This document shows positions 25,352 to 34,472 of a stretch of DNA of 64,000 nt, one piece after another (position 1 is the stretch's first letter; each line of letters opens with the position of its first letter). The notes below the pieces were generated by a model. It ran no database searches, had not been told where the DNA came from, and saw only the letters and a list, made by a program, of their open reading frames with translations. The stretch spans positions 1 to 64,000 of the forward strand of contig CAZUXY010000011.1 in the NCBI GenBank assembly GCA_964624235.1, written 5' to 3'. Source of the stretch: CAZUXY01 sp964624235 (GTDB lineage Bacteria; Spirochaetota; UBA4802; UBA5368). Made by a program: the position numbers and the translations under genes.

Positions 25352-26008
25352 TTGGAAATCATTATTGGCCTTCTATCAAGCAACAACGAGCTGATAAATG
25401 ATTTTACCGGCAACCTCGACTATCTCACCATAAAGACCTACAAAAATGTGGATTCAATCCGTGGTGATGAGTTCAGCCTCATGGCCGCAGACGCGGATTT
25501 CTTTGAATCCCCGGACATGATACAATTCTACCTTTCAAAAATAAGGAAAAAGCTCCAGGGAACCCCGGTGATGCTGATCTTGCGGGTGAGTCATCTTGAA
25601 CACCTTAACCTGGAATGGTTCTTCGACGAGTTCGTCCTTTTCCCCTTCAGAAAGGGGGAATTGAAAACCAGGATAAAACGTCTGTTATGGGACAGGAACC
25701 TCACGGAGGATGAAAACATCATGTCCATAGGAAACCTCAAAATAAACCTGTCCGAGTACTCTGTCTACATGAACAATCAGAAGCTGGATTTTACCTATAA
25801 GGAGTTCGAACTCCTGCGGTTGCTGGCGCAAAACCGCGGTGTGGTTTTTACACGCAAGGATCTGCTCAGTAAAATCTGGGGCATAGAGTATATCGGAGGT
25901 ACGCGCACGGTGGACGTGCATATTCGAAGGCTCCGTGGAAAACTGGGTGATGAATTCAATACCATAATAGAGACCGTGCGTAACGTAGGCTACCGTTGCA
26001 TAGCATAG
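25352..26008 (+). CDS. OmpR-type winged-helix regulator with degenerate receiver domain
   Basis: The product has 218 residues from a TTG start with GGAG 6-7 bases upstream, 1 base after the glycosyltransferase stop. The C-terminal half is a clear OmpR/PhoB winged helix (YKEFELLRLLAQNRGVVFTRKDLL, then TVDVHIRRLRGKLG and NVGYRCIA). The N-terminal half has receiver-like secondary structure but no phospho-acceptor aspartate in context (ADADFFESP) and no conserved switch lysine. It likely works without phosphorylation. No histidine kinase is nearby. Confidence 0.8.
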   Translation: MEIIIGLLSSNNELINDFTGNLDYLTIKTYKNVDSIRGDEFSLMAADADFFESPDMIQFYLSKIRKKLQGTPVMLILRVSHLEHLNLEWFFDEFVLFPFRKGELKTRIKRLLWDRNLTEDENIMSIGNLKINLSEYSVYMNNQKLDFTYKEFELLRLLAQNRGVVFTRKDLLSKIWGIEYIGGTRTVDVHIRRLRGKLGDEFNTIIETVRNVGYRCIA

Positions 26009-26247
26009 ACGGGCATTCAACACCGGTGACCATCAGATCGTATCGGGAAAATTACTTGCTATTTCAAACGTATTCCCAATACTGTCATGGATTTTTTCAT
26101 GACTTTGAATGATCATTACCGTACCACTGAAGAAAGCAAACGGATGATTCGGAGCGCGATACACACACCTGCGCCATCTCCGGCGCGGCATCGAGTACGC
26201 AACACTGTACCGTATGAATATACAACAGCTCTGTAGCGAGGACTTGT

Positions 26248-26727
26248 ATGAGTAAGGAAAAGAAGATCGAAAAGATACTGGAATCGGCCCTTTCCGATGA
26301 CCTGCGTGATTATGAAGTACTGCTTAAAACTATGAAAAAAAGGATGCCGTTCTTCGGAGGCACCAGAAGGATCGCGGCGGCACTACTGAAGGAATCCCTG
26401 GGTGATATATCAAAACTCGAGGTGGATTATCTTTTCAGAAAAGAGCCGGCGGGTAAAATAGTATTCGAGGATGTTAAAAACGGACGTGTGCGGCTCTTCA
26501 TCAATATCGGCAAAAACCACGGCATATCCCCCGGCGACCTTATTCGTGAGATCGTCAAGCGTTCGGGTATCGACGGCAAACAGATAGGGAAAATTGATAT
26601 TCATTCAACCTATTCATTTTTTGAAATGCCCGAACAGTACGCTGAACTGGTGATGGTCTCCTTCGATGATGTCCGTATTAAGGGCATTTCCGTCGTTGTA
26701 GAGCCTGCCAAAAAAAAGAAAAAATAA
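26248..26727 (+). CDS. Stand-alone DbpA-type RNA-binding domain protein
   Basis: A 159-residue protein whose last 75 residues match the DbpA RNA-binding domain normally found at the C-terminus of DEAD-box helicases (RLFINIGKNHGISPGDLIREIVKRSGI, then IGKIDIHSTYSFFEMP). The N-terminal 75 residues are helical and charged with no helicase motifs. In DbpA this domain recognises 23S rRNA hairpin 92, so an rRNA or RNA-chaperone role is likely. The C-terminus is a lysine run. An intergenic stretch of 239 bases lies before it. Confidence 0.82.
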   Translation: MSKEKKIEKILESALSDDLRDYEVLLKTMKKRMPFFGGTRRIAAALLKESLGDISKLEVDYLFRKEPAGKIVFEDVKNGRVRLFINIGKNHGISPGDLIREIVKRSGIDGKQIGKIDIHSTYSFFEMPEQYAELVMVSFDDVRIKGISVVVEPAKKKKK

Positions 26728-26748
26728 CGAAGCCTGCAACATGGGATT

Positions 26749-27585
26749 ATGGCATCCCCTATTCTGATATGTCCGGTATGTTCCGCATCCAGACCAAAAC
26801 GGATTTCCCACGAGGGTGACCGTTTCTACCGCTGTTCACAATGTGACATTGTATTCAATACCGAACACCGGAGTCTGGAGTACGATAACGGCTATTTTCT
26901 GGACGATTATCGTAAACAGTACGGCAAGAGTTACGAGGAGGACGGCGATTCCATTCGCGTCCTGTCCCATCGTCGGCTGCGGTATCTGTTCCGGTACTGG
27001 ACTCCTCCGGTCCCTCTGGAAAAAGTGAGGTTGCTGGACATCGGATGTGCGCTGGGTTTTTTTCTCGACGCTTCCCGCGGTTATGGGATCGGGCATGTGG
27101 AAGGGATAGAAATATCCGAATTCGCGGCGCGTTACTGCAGGGAGCGTTTTAATATTCCGGTTGCCACAGGGTCTTTCCATGATATCGAAGTCACCGGTTC
27201 CTATCATATCATCACCGCATGGTATTTTTTGGAACACTCACCCGACACTATGAAGACCCTCAAAAAGATTCATTCTCTGCTCGTGCCGGGCGGGGTATTC
27301 GCTTTTTCCGCTCCCTCGGTTTACGGCCCTCTTTTTATCTTCAACCGGGATGAATGGGAGCACAGACATCCGGAAGATCATAGAGTCGATTTCTCACCGC
27401 GTTCGGTGAAAAAAGTAATGAAGTATTCAGGATTCAAAAAAACTCGGTTGAAACCCGGCGGCATACATCCGGAACGGGTATTGCCGCGGGAATCACTGTT
27501 CTTCCCCCTGTTCCGGCTTTTGTATTCCAGGTTTTCACGGTGGACGGGATTTTCCGATACCATCGAGGTTTTTGTGCAAAAATAA
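26749..27585 (+). CDS. Class I SAM-dependent methyltransferase with zinc ribbon
   Basis: The 278-residue protein starts with a zinc ribbon (CPVCSASRP and YRCSQCDIVF, CxxC pairs at about residues 5 and 29). A class I methyltransferase domain follows with motif I LLDIGCALGFFLDA, acidic motif II VEGIEIS and the SYHIITAWYFLEHSPD segment. Such proteins often modify sugars in surface polysaccharide loci. The nearby glycosyltransferase agrees with this, but the substrate is unknown. Confidence 0.87.
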   Translation: MASPILICPVCSASRPKRISHEGDRFYRCSQCDIVFNTEHRSLEYDNGYFLDDYRKQYGKSYEEDGDSIRVLSHRRLRYLFRYWTPPVPLEKVRLLDIGCALGFFLDASRGYGIGHVEGIEISEFAARYCRERFNIPVATGSFHDIEVTGSYHIITAWYFLEHSPDTMKTLKKIHSLLVPGGVFAFSAPSVYGPLFIFNRDEWEHRHPEDHRVDFSPRSVKKVMKYSGFKKTRLKPGGIHPERVLPRESLFFPLFRLLYSRFSRWTGFSDTIEVFVQK

Positions 27586-27626
27586 GTGGACTTTACACCT
27601 GCCAGTGATATTATTTAAAATAACAA

Positions 27627-27654
27627 TTGACAATAAAAGCTTGTATTTTAGCAT
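27627..27654 (+). promoter_or_regulatory. Sigma70-like promoter upstream of rpmH
   Basis: A perfect TTGACA (27627-27632) and TAGCAT (27649-27654) are 16 bases apart, 220 bases before the rpmH start. I saw no cluster of DnaA boxes (TTATNCACA) in the 27586-27873 gap, although this gene block often borders oriC in bacteria. Confidence 0.5.
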
Positions 27655-27873
27655 TCCCCTCTTTAGTCTGGAATCCAAAGAGTAAACAGGCGGAGAAAAC
27701 GTTTTAAATCCTAAGTCGATAAATCACAATGTGGCGGTACAGTACTCCTTCAGATAGCTTTAAAACGTAACAAATTATCAAGAAAAACAACTGAACCAAC
27801 AGATGGATTGAAAGACCATTTTTGGCCAGGTAATGATTATCTATTTCCTATGTTTATATAACGAGGTGATACA

Positions 27874-28032
27874 ATGAAACAAACATTTCAACCAAGCCGG
27901 ATTAAACGATACAGAAAACACGGCTTCAAGGCGCGTATGAGTACACCCGAAGGCAGAGAAGTTATTAAAAGGAGAAGGGCTAAGGGACGTCAGAAACTGA
28001 CCGTTTCAGACGAAAAGAGGCTTCCTAAATAA
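27874..28032 (+). CDS. rpmH: Ribosomal protein bL34
   Basis: This 52-codon gene encodes a very basic protein (MKQTFQPSRIKRYRKHGFKA, then RMSTPEGREVIKRRRAKGR), the unmistakable bL34 sequence. It is slightly longer than the usual 44-46 residues because of a C-terminal KLTVSDEKRLPK extension. An ACGAGGTG ribosome site lies upstream. It begins the conserved rpmH-rnpA-yidD-yidC-jag-mnmE block. Confidence 0.97.
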   Translation: MKQTFQPSRIKRYRKHGFKARMSTPEGREVIKRRRAKGRQKLTVSDEKRLPK

Positions 28033-28045
28033 AGCTGATTGATGC

Positions 28046-28426
28046 GTGAAGAAGTGTTATTGTTTAAAGGGATCAGAACGGTTCAGAGAGGTTTATAACA
28101 GAGGCAGAAGGTATTCTAAAGAGGGAATTCAGTTGATAGTGTTGAAAAGTAAATGCGGGAAACGATCAGAAGGTACCATTAATAACCCTGCCACTAATAA
28201 TGATATTAAAATCGGAATCTCTATAAACCGTAAGTACGGGAACGCTGTAGTGAGAAACAGGGCGAAAAGGCAACTCAGGGCGATATGCAGCGAACTACTC
28301 CCTGGAATGGAAGAGGGTTTTTATATAATAATTAGACCGATGGATGATTTCAAGAACATGGAATTTTATCGTTCAAAAACCACGGTCCGTAGTCTATTAT
28401 ACCAGGCAGGGGTCTTGAAACGATGA
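28046..28426 (+). CDS. rnpA: Ribonuclease P protein component
   Basis: The 126-residue protein subunit of RNase P helps the RNA subunit bind pre-tRNA. It has the family RNR motif (VVRNRAKRQLRAICSE) and an N-terminal LKGSERFREVYNRGRRY. A GTG start at 28046 is chosen, because the ATG at 28042 is in another frame. Between residues 30 and 50 there is a small insert (KRSEGTINNPATNND). The stop overlaps the yidD start by 4 bases. Confidence 0.95.
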   Translation: MKKCYCLKGSERFREVYNRGRRYSKEGIQLIVLKSKCGKRSEGTINNPATNNDIKIGISINRKYGNAVVRNRAKRQLRAICSELLPGMEEGFYIIIRPMDDFKNMEFYRSKTTVRSLLYQAGVLKR

Positions 28427-28650
28427 GATTTCCCAATCCGATTGTAAGTTTATTGGTCCTGCTTGTCAGGTGTTATAAACTTTTCGTGTCACCCTGGGTA
28501 CCCGCTTCCTGCAGATACTACCCGACCTGTTCTGAATATACCATACAGGCATTACGTCGTCACGGACCGGTTAAAGGCCTTTTCCTCTCGATAGGAAGAC
28601 TCATGCGCTGCAATCCTTTTAGCAGCGGGGGATATGATCCTGTCCCATAG
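28423..28650 (+). CDS. yidD: Membrane protein insertion efficiency factor YidD
   Basis: A 75-residue protein with the YidD signature (LFVSPWVPASCRYYPTCSEYTIQAL and the end CNPFSSGGYDPVP), including the conserved cysteines. It supports YidC-dependent insertion of membrane proteins, and yidC is the next gene. Translational overlap (ATGA) with rnpA. Confidence 0.96.
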   Translation: MRFPNPIVSLLVLLVRCYKLFVSPWVPASCRYYPTCSEYTIQALRRHGPVKGLFLSIGRLMRCNPFSSGGYDPVP

Positions 28651-28811
28651 GTGATACCTCTCCGGGCCGCTTGTCACCAGGTTTACCACCCTTTTAACAC
28701 TACTTCACCACCGGGAGATGGTTGAAACGTTTTCACCATCGCTGTTCCAGTTTTTACCGTTGGGTAAACCATCGGGAAGAAAGTAAATTCGCAGATATTA
28801 AGGATGATCAC

Positions 28812-30449
28812 ATGGAAAAAAGAGCATTGATAGCGGTAGTTCTCTCTCTGGCGATATGGCTGGTATGGTCATATTTTTTCATGCCTAAACAACCCGTGGT
28901 AAAAGAAAGCAGGGTGGAAAAAACCGTTGAAACCAAAAAACCTGAAGATCCGGTCAGGCAGCAAAAACATGTTGACCTTCAGGTGCGTGGGGCTGCAAGG
29001 GAGCAGGAAATACCAGTCGAAACCGGCATATACTCGCTTACCCTGTCCACTAAAGGCGCCGCAATAATCAGGTTCAAATATATCCCCCGAAATGTTGAAC
29101 TAATAGTAGGAAAAAACATTTACAATGCGAAAGGGAACTTTAACTTTTCCCTTGACCTCAGTGAAGAAGGCTTTCTTGACGGGAGCAACCTCGACACGGT
29201 CAACTGGAATGTGGTGAGTGCCTCGCAAAAGGAAGTAAGGTTTCAGACAACGGTAAATATCAAAGGAAATCCCGTTCGTATTGAAAAGAAGTACTCCTTC
29301 CAGAAAGATGCCAGTTATTTCAAGGTGTCGTACAGTCTGACGAACCTCGGTAACGGTGAGGTGCAGTTCCCCAACGGCTACGTTCTTGTTTCCCCTTCTG
29401 ACTTTCTGGGTCCAGAAATGGATTTTAATAACAGCTATAACCAGATTTACGGCATGTACTATGTCGACAACGATTTCGATAAGGACACCAAGGGCGGGGG
29501 ATTATTTTCAAAAAACGGTCCGGTAAAACGTCATAACGGAAGGACCCAGTGGGTGGGGATCATGAGCCGTTATTTTCTGCTCATACTGATCCCCGAAGAG
29601 TTTACCGGCACCGGAGTGATTACCGACAACAGAAAAGAAACTGGTTTCAGGACCGGCATGTACATTCCAGCGGATGTTTTGAAACCTGGTAGGGAGTTCA
29701 GCAAGTCTTTCAAGGTCTATGCCGGAGAAAAGGATAAAGCGAAACTAAAGGAGTTGGGTGAAACCCTCATCGAGGCAGCCGACATCAGCAAGTGGATAGA
29801 ACCCATCAGGGATTTTTTACTGTGGGCCCTGTTGAAAATCAATATCGTATTCGGGAATTTCGGCTGGTCGCTGGTGGTTTTTTCTCTGATTACCAAGGTA
29901 GTACTGCTTCCGCTCACTTTAAAGTCCACGGAGTCCATGAAGAAACTCCAGGAACTGAATCCCCAGATGACCGAGATACGTGAGAAATACAAAGACAAAC
30001 CCGACATGATGAACAAGAAGGTCATGGAATTGTATAAAAAGAACAAGGTAAATCCCGCCAGTGGATGCCTTCCGATACTGGTGCAGATGCCTTTCTTTTT
30101 CGCGCTCTACAGTGCGCTTATAAACTCCATAGACCTCTGGCAGGCGCCGTTCATCCTGTGGATTAATGACCTCTCTTTGCCGGATACCATACTTCAAATC
30201 AAGGGTTTCGACATCAACATACTGCCCATAATCATGACCGGTACCACCTATCTGCAGCAACGGATGTCATCCGGTGATGTAGTGGGACAGCAGCAGAAAA
30301 TGATGATGATGATGCCCCTGATATTCATTGTGATCTTCTGGAATATGCCGTCGGGACTGGTGCTGTACTGGACCATGCAAAACCTTCTACAGATTCTGCA
30401 TCAGCTCTATGTGACAAAATGGGGTAAAAAAGCCAAAAACAATAAATGA
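28812..30449 (+). CDS. yidC: Membrane protein insertase YidC
   Basis: This 545-residue insertase has an N-terminal membrane anchor (residues 5-22), a large periplasmic beta domain as in Gram-negative YidC (about residues 50-330), and the conserved five-helix insertase core (FGWSLVVFSLITKVVLLPLTLKS, PASGCLPILVQMPFFFALYSAL and MPSGLVLYWTMQNLLQI). The P1 domain indicates a diderm cell. The ATG at 28812 has AAGGA upstream; an in-frame start 90 bases earlier would put a charged tail before the anchor. Confidence 0.95.
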   Translation: MEKRALIAVVLSLAIWLVWSYFFMPKQPVVKESRVEKTVETKKPEDPVRQQKHVDLQVRGAAREQEIPVETGIYSLTLSTKGAAIIRFKYIPRNVELIVGKNIYNAKGNFNFSLDLSEEGFLDGSNLDTVNWNVVSASQKEVRFQTTVNIKGNPVRIEKKYSFQKDASYFKVSYSLTNLGNGEVQFPNGYVLVSPSDFLGPEMDFNNSYNQIYGMYYVDNDFDKDTKGGGLFSKNGPVKRHNGRTQWVGIMSRYFLLILIPEEFTGTGVITDNRKETGFRTGMYIPADVLKPGREFSKSFKVYAGEKDKAKLKELGETLIEAADISKWIEPIRDFLLWALLKINIVFGNFGWSLVVFSLITKVVLLPLTLKSTESMKKLQELNPQMTEIREKYKDKPDMMNKKVMELYKKNKVNPASGCLPILVQMPFFFALYSALINSIDLWQAPFILWINDLSLPDTILQIKGFDINILPIIMTGTTYLQQRMSSGDVVGQQQKMMMMMPLIFIVIFWNMPSGLVLYWTMQNLLQILHQLYVTKWGKKAKNNK

Positions 30450-30506
30450 TACTGCGGGGTGTTTACAGTGAAATGATATCTTATTTAACCATACAGGAGG
30501 CGTGAA

Positions 30507-31148
30507 ATGAAGGTTTTCGAAATCGAGGGAAAGACGGTTGATGACGCAACAAGGAAAGCGATGACCGAACTTGGTTTAAACGATGTTCTAAAAGTGAAGA
30601 TCGATGTACTGGATCAGGGCAAGAGCGGGATCTTCGGACTGGGTGTTTCCCGCCCTGCAAAAATCAGGGTATTCTACAACGATGAGTCTATGGACGTAGG
30701 AGATTTAACGAAAGAAGTACTGGCGACCCTGCTGAATAAAATGGGTATAGAAAGCAAGGTTTCTGATATTAAGGAAAGTGAAAATAAGGTTTATGTGGAA
30801 CTCAATAGCGCCAAATCGGGACTGATAATAGGGAAAAAAGGCAAAACACTTGAAGCCCTTCAGTTTCTCGTAAATTTGATAGTCAACCATCAGACCAATA
30901 CAGAAAAAAAGATAATCCTGGATATTGAATCATACCGGGCAAAACGGGAGAAGGCTCTACGCAAGCTTTCCCGTGAGGTGGCAATGAAAGTAATCCGTAC
31001 CGGTAAGCCGTGGACGCTCGAGCCGATGAACCCTTTCGAACGCCGGCTTATACACCTTACCCTGCAGAACGATAATCGGGTTACCACTAAAAGCGAAGGG
31101 CAGGGTATATACAGAAAGGTCAAGATTTCGCCGGTAGTACAAAGGTGA
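30507..31148 (+). CDS. jag: Jag/KhpB RNA-binding protein
   Basis: The 213-residue protein shows the N-terminal Jag domain (KVFEIEGKTVDDATRKAM), a KH domain with GKKGKTLEALQFLVN and a C-terminal R3H domain (FERRLIHLTL). It binds RNA and, in Gram-positive bacteria, influences cell-wall synthesis with KhpA. AGGAGG is 7 bases before the ATG. It fits the conserved yidC-jag-mnmE order, 3 bases before mnmE. Confidence 0.95.
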   Translation: MKVFEIEGKTVDDATRKAMTELGLNDVLKVKIDVLDQGKSGIFGLGVSRPAKIRVFYNDESMDVGDLTKEVLATLLNKMGIESKVSDIKESENKVYVELNSAKSGLIIGKKGKTLEALQFLVNLIVNHQTNTEKKIILDIESYRAKREKALRKLSREVAMKVIRTGKPWTLEPMNPFERRLIHLTLQNDNRVTTKSEGQGIYRKVKISPVVQR

Positions 31149-31151
31149 TCG

Positions 31152-32504
31152 ATGTTTGATGATACCATCTGTGCTCCGGCGACGGCGCCCGTCCGTTCTC
31201 CCATTGGTATTATCCGAATCAGCGGCCCTGAAACGCTCAGGGCCGTTGCCGCGCTTTTTATGCCGGCTGAAAGAATAACGCCGCGCACGGCCGTATACGG
31301 CACCATCAGTGAAAACGGAACCATAGTAGACGATGTTATCGTAGTATATTACCGATCACCGCGAAGTTTTACGGGTGAGGATATGGCGGAAATTTTCTGC
31401 CATGGGAACCCCCTGATCATCAACCGTATACTCTTACTGCTTCACCGGCAGGGAATCAGACTGGCACAGCCGGGCGAATTCAGCAGGCGGTCGTTTCTCA
31501 ACGGGAAAATAGACCTTACCGGAGCGGAGGCGATCAACCATATCATAACCGCGCGCAGCCAGTGGGAAATCGATGCTTCACTCAAACAGATGCATGGCTC
31601 CCTGCGGAACAAGGTCAATGAAATACGAACGGGGCTGATCGATCTCAAGGCCGATATCGAATGCGGCATCGACTTCATTGAAGAGGAAATTGAATTTATC
31701 TCGTATAACACAGCCGTCGAACAGATGGATGGGATTTGTTCCGCTCTACTCGACATCAGGAAACGATGTTCCATAGGAGACCGTCTCAGCAGGGGGATTG
31801 ATCTTCCCATCGTAGGCAAACCAAATGTCGGCAAATCAAGCATTCTGAACCTTATACTGAACTCAGAAAGGGCGCTGGTTTCTGATGTACCAGGGACTAC
31901 ACGAGACGTAATTCGCGAAAGCGTCCAGATAAAGGGGATACATGTCAATCTGGTCGACACCGCAGGCATCGACAGCCCCGTGTCAGATCTGGACCGCATG
32001 GGCATAGAGCTTTCAAACAGGAAGATAGATGATTCATCACTTATACTTATGGTGATTGACGGAGTTTCCGGGATTCATGAACAGGACAGAAAGATAATCG
32101 AAAGGCTGCAGGGAAAAAACAGGATTTACCTGATTAATAAAACCGATATCGCACCGGCCGAAAAAATTGACGAAATCACGTCCCGCTTCCCCGGGGCAGT
32201 GCTGTTCTCAGCGAAAACCGGTGCGGGTCTGAACGAACTGGAAGACCGCATCGCGGAAATCATCACCAGGGAGTTCATCGATTACCGGGATTTTTATCTG
32301 GCCGATGCGCACATGACGATGCTGCTGGATGATGCGGTTGGTGAGGCACGCCGCGTCATAGAGCTGCTGCGCAGAGGGGAACCCCAGGAAATCGTCGCTT
32401 TCCAGATGGACCAGATGCTGGAAAAAGTCTCCGGAGTGATAGGAGAGGTTACTCCCGATGAGGTATTGAACACAATATTCGACAGGTTTTGTATCGGCAA
32501 ATGA
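31152..32504 (+). CDS. mnmE: tRNA modification GTPase MnmE
   Basis: The 450-residue protein has an N-terminal tetrahydrofolate-binding domain (APVRSPIGIIRISGPETL), a GTPase domain with G1 GKPNVGKSS (about residue 222), G3 DTAGI and G4 NKTD, and the C-terminal FCIGK with the catalytic cysteine. With MnmG it installs the cmnm5 group on tRNA wobble uridine. mnmG, the usual neighbour, is not next to it here; the following gene is convergent. Confidence 0.96.
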   Translation: MFDDTICAPATAPVRSPIGIIRISGPETLRAVAALFMPAERITPRTAVYGTISENGTIVDDVIVVYYRSPRSFTGEDMAEIFCHGNPLIINRILLLLHRQGIRLAQPGEFSRRSFLNGKIDLTGAEAINHIITARSQWEIDASLKQMHGSLRNKVNEIRTGLIDLKADIECGIDFIEEEIEFISYNTAVEQMDGICSALLDIRKRCSIGDRLSRGIDLPIVGKPNVGKSSILNLILNSERALVSDVPGTTRDVIRESVQIKGIHVNLVDTAGIDSPVSDLDRMGIELSNRKIDDSSLILMVIDGVSGIHEQDRKIIERLQGKNRIYLINKTDIAPAEKIDEITSRFPGAVLFSAKTGAGLNELEDRIAEIITREFIDYRDFYLADAHMTMLLDDAVGEARRVIELLRRGEPQEIVAFQMDQMLEKVSGVIGEVTPDEVLNTIFDRFCIGK

Positions 32505-32513
32505 GGAATTCCC

Positions 32514-33488
32514 TCAGGGTTCAATATACTTAAGATAACGGTCGCAACCCACGATGTCCCGATAATAACGGCGCATGAAGTCCTTGAAACCGGTCGGATC
32601 CTTTTCTTCCATGTAAACAAGCGACTTGAAACCGGACAGGGCCTTACGGGCCCCGTTCCTGTCACCCTCCCGGGCCCTGATCCGGGCCAGCCAGTACAGG
32701 GCGACTCCCCTGTCCCTGGTTCCTGCCGGTTTTTGCAGTAATTGTTCCAGAGCAGACCGCGCATTTCGCAGGTCCGTTTTTTTCAACAGTTCGGCGGCGC
32801 GCAGGAGCTCTTTCCCGTATTCCCCTGTTTTTGCATCAATAAGTTCGGCGAGTTCAATGTCAGCGTGATTTCCTTCTTCGGCAGCGCGAATTTGTTTTTT
32901 AATTCGACCCTTAACGGCCAGGAACAAAGGATCGGTTCTTATATCATCAAATAGAGGTTCTTTTTCGAGAAGAGCTGTCCCGTATAGTCCCTGCTCAACC
33001 GCTGTATTTAGATGCCGGAGTGCCTGCCGTCGGCGGCCGTTTTTAAGATACTCCAGGCATAACGTATAATGAAACCAGGGATTTCGTTCGGAGGGAAGCA
33101 CCTTTGTTGTCAGTAGCCGAATAAGCCATTCGCGGTCTACACCGTTTATGGACATCAGATAGGTGACAGCCCTGTAATCACGGTGTTTCAGCGCATTAGT
33201 ATAGAATTTTTTTGCCAGTTTGAAATCCCCGGTTTCCTGATGTACCAGTCCCAGGTTAAGGAAGGCTTCGGCACGTAAGCCGGTCTTCACGGCAAGTTTG
33301 TGCAGTACCTTCACCAGCGTATCGGTATCATCATAAAAAAGATAGAATACCTCATGAAAGGGTGAGAGTGTACGACCTTTACTGTCGGGAAAATCTTTCA
33401 TGTACTCCCCCCTTAGCGGAACACACAGCAGGCATAATATACATACAAATGCGTACGCCAGATTGCATTTATTACCGTGATACCGCAT
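32514..33488 (-). CDS. Exported TPR-repeat protein
   Basis: This 324-residue protein has a signal peptide (CNLAYAFVCILCLLCVPLRG) and several TPR-like helical pairs (FLNLGLVHQETGDFKLAKKFY, WLIRLL, LARIRAREGDRNGARKAL). No catalytic motif is seen. It faces away from the next TPR gene, with which it shares a 115-base intergenic region, and likely belongs to the same envelope cluster. Confidence 0.78.
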   Translation of the reverse strand: MRYHGNKCNLAYAFVCILCLLCVPLRGEYMKDFPDSKGRTLSPFHEVFYLFYDDTDTLVKVLHKLAVKTGLRAEAFLNLGLVHQETGDFKLAKKFYTNALKHRDYRAVTYLMSINGVDREWLIRLLTTKVLPSERNPWFHYTLCLEYLKNGRRRQALRHLNTAVEQGLYGTALLEKEPLFDDIRTDPLFLAVKGRIKKQIRAAEEGNHADIELAELIDAKTGEYGKELLRAAELLKKTDLRNARSALEQLLQKPAGTRDRGVALYWLARIRAREGDRNGARKALSGFKSLVYMEEKDPTGFKDFMRRYYRDIVGCDRYLKYIEP

Positions 33489-33603
33489 GACTTCCTTCTT
33501 TTTACTTTACAAAACCTCTGAACTGGGGAGCACTGTGAATTAGATGCTTTACAAAACATTCTTACGAATGAATAATCCTGCATGCATAAAAATACAGAAT
33601 GAT

Positions 33604-34467
33604 ATGAGGATATCAAGTAAAAACCCGGCATTGATAGCAATACTGGCACTCCTCCTACAGACCTGTGCGGGTCTGCAGCACGGGAACTCCAGTGTGGATG
33701 TGTTCGAAGAGAGGAACGGCCATCTTCCGCTGGTATTGAGATTTCCTTCCGGTACGAAGGTCGTTGATGAGGCCGCAGTCAGAAAACTTGAACTTAAACA
33801 GAATATCACCATCGGTGATCACTGGGATATCGCCCGGTATTATCACACCTCTGCCGTGCATGTTGACCGTCTCGACAGAGCGATGAGCCATTATCGTTCA
33901 ATTGTAACCGCCGCGGGAGCCGACAGGTCAATGGCCCTGAACAATACTGCATGCATCTTGCTTGAAACCGGTAAATACCGCGAAGGTGAAAAACTGTTTC
34001 ATGAAATGTTGTCAGGTAAAACTGCAATCATTACCGTGTATTACAACCTGAATGTCCTGTACCGTCACAGCGGACGTATCGATGACGCGGTAAGTGTACT
34101 GTACATGATGAAGGTGGGATATCCGGAAAACGTATACGCTCTTGTCGAACTGGGGGATATCTATACTGAACGGAACCTGTACGATCCCGCCGAAGAGTTG
34201 TATCGGGAAGCATTAATCAAAGACCGCAGGAATGCGGTACCCGTACACAGGATGGCGCTGTTGAAAGAAAAGAAAGGGGATTTGAAAGAGGCCGAGCACT
34301 ATTATATAAACTGCATCAACCGCTTTCCTTATTATGAGAAAGCCTATCTGGATTATTCTTCCATGCTGCTGCGTTCAAACCGGAAAGAACAGGCGCGGAA
34401 AGTACTGAACAGCGGTATACGGCATTTGAAAATAAAAGATATATCACCTGATCGGAACAGGGGCTGA
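33604..34467 (+). CDS. TPR-repeat lipoprotein
   Basis: From the ATG at 33604 the 287-residue product has a signal peptide ending in LALLLQTCAG with a plausible lipobox cysteine. About six TPR units follow (for example ALNNTACILLETGKYREGEK and YALVELGDIYTERNLYDPAE). It is 5 bases upstream of the first giant transglutaminase-like protein, which suggests it is a scaffold partner at the membrane. A start at 33544 would add 20 residues before the signal peptide. Confidence 0.78.
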   Translation: MRISSKNPALIAILALLLQTCAGLQHGNSSVDVFEERNGHLPLVLRFPSGTKVVDEAAVRKLELKQNITIGDHWDIARYYHTSAVHVDRLDRAMSHYRSIVTAAGADRSMALNNTACILLETGKYREGEKLFHEMLSGKTAIITVYYNLNVLYRHSGRIDDAVSVLYMMKVGYPENVYALVELGDIYTERNLYDPAEELYREALIKDRRNAVPVHRMALLKEKKGDLKEAEHYYINCINRFPYYEKAYLDYSSMLLRSNRKEQARKVLNSGIRHLKIKDISPDRNRG

Positions 34468-34472
34468 AAAAC

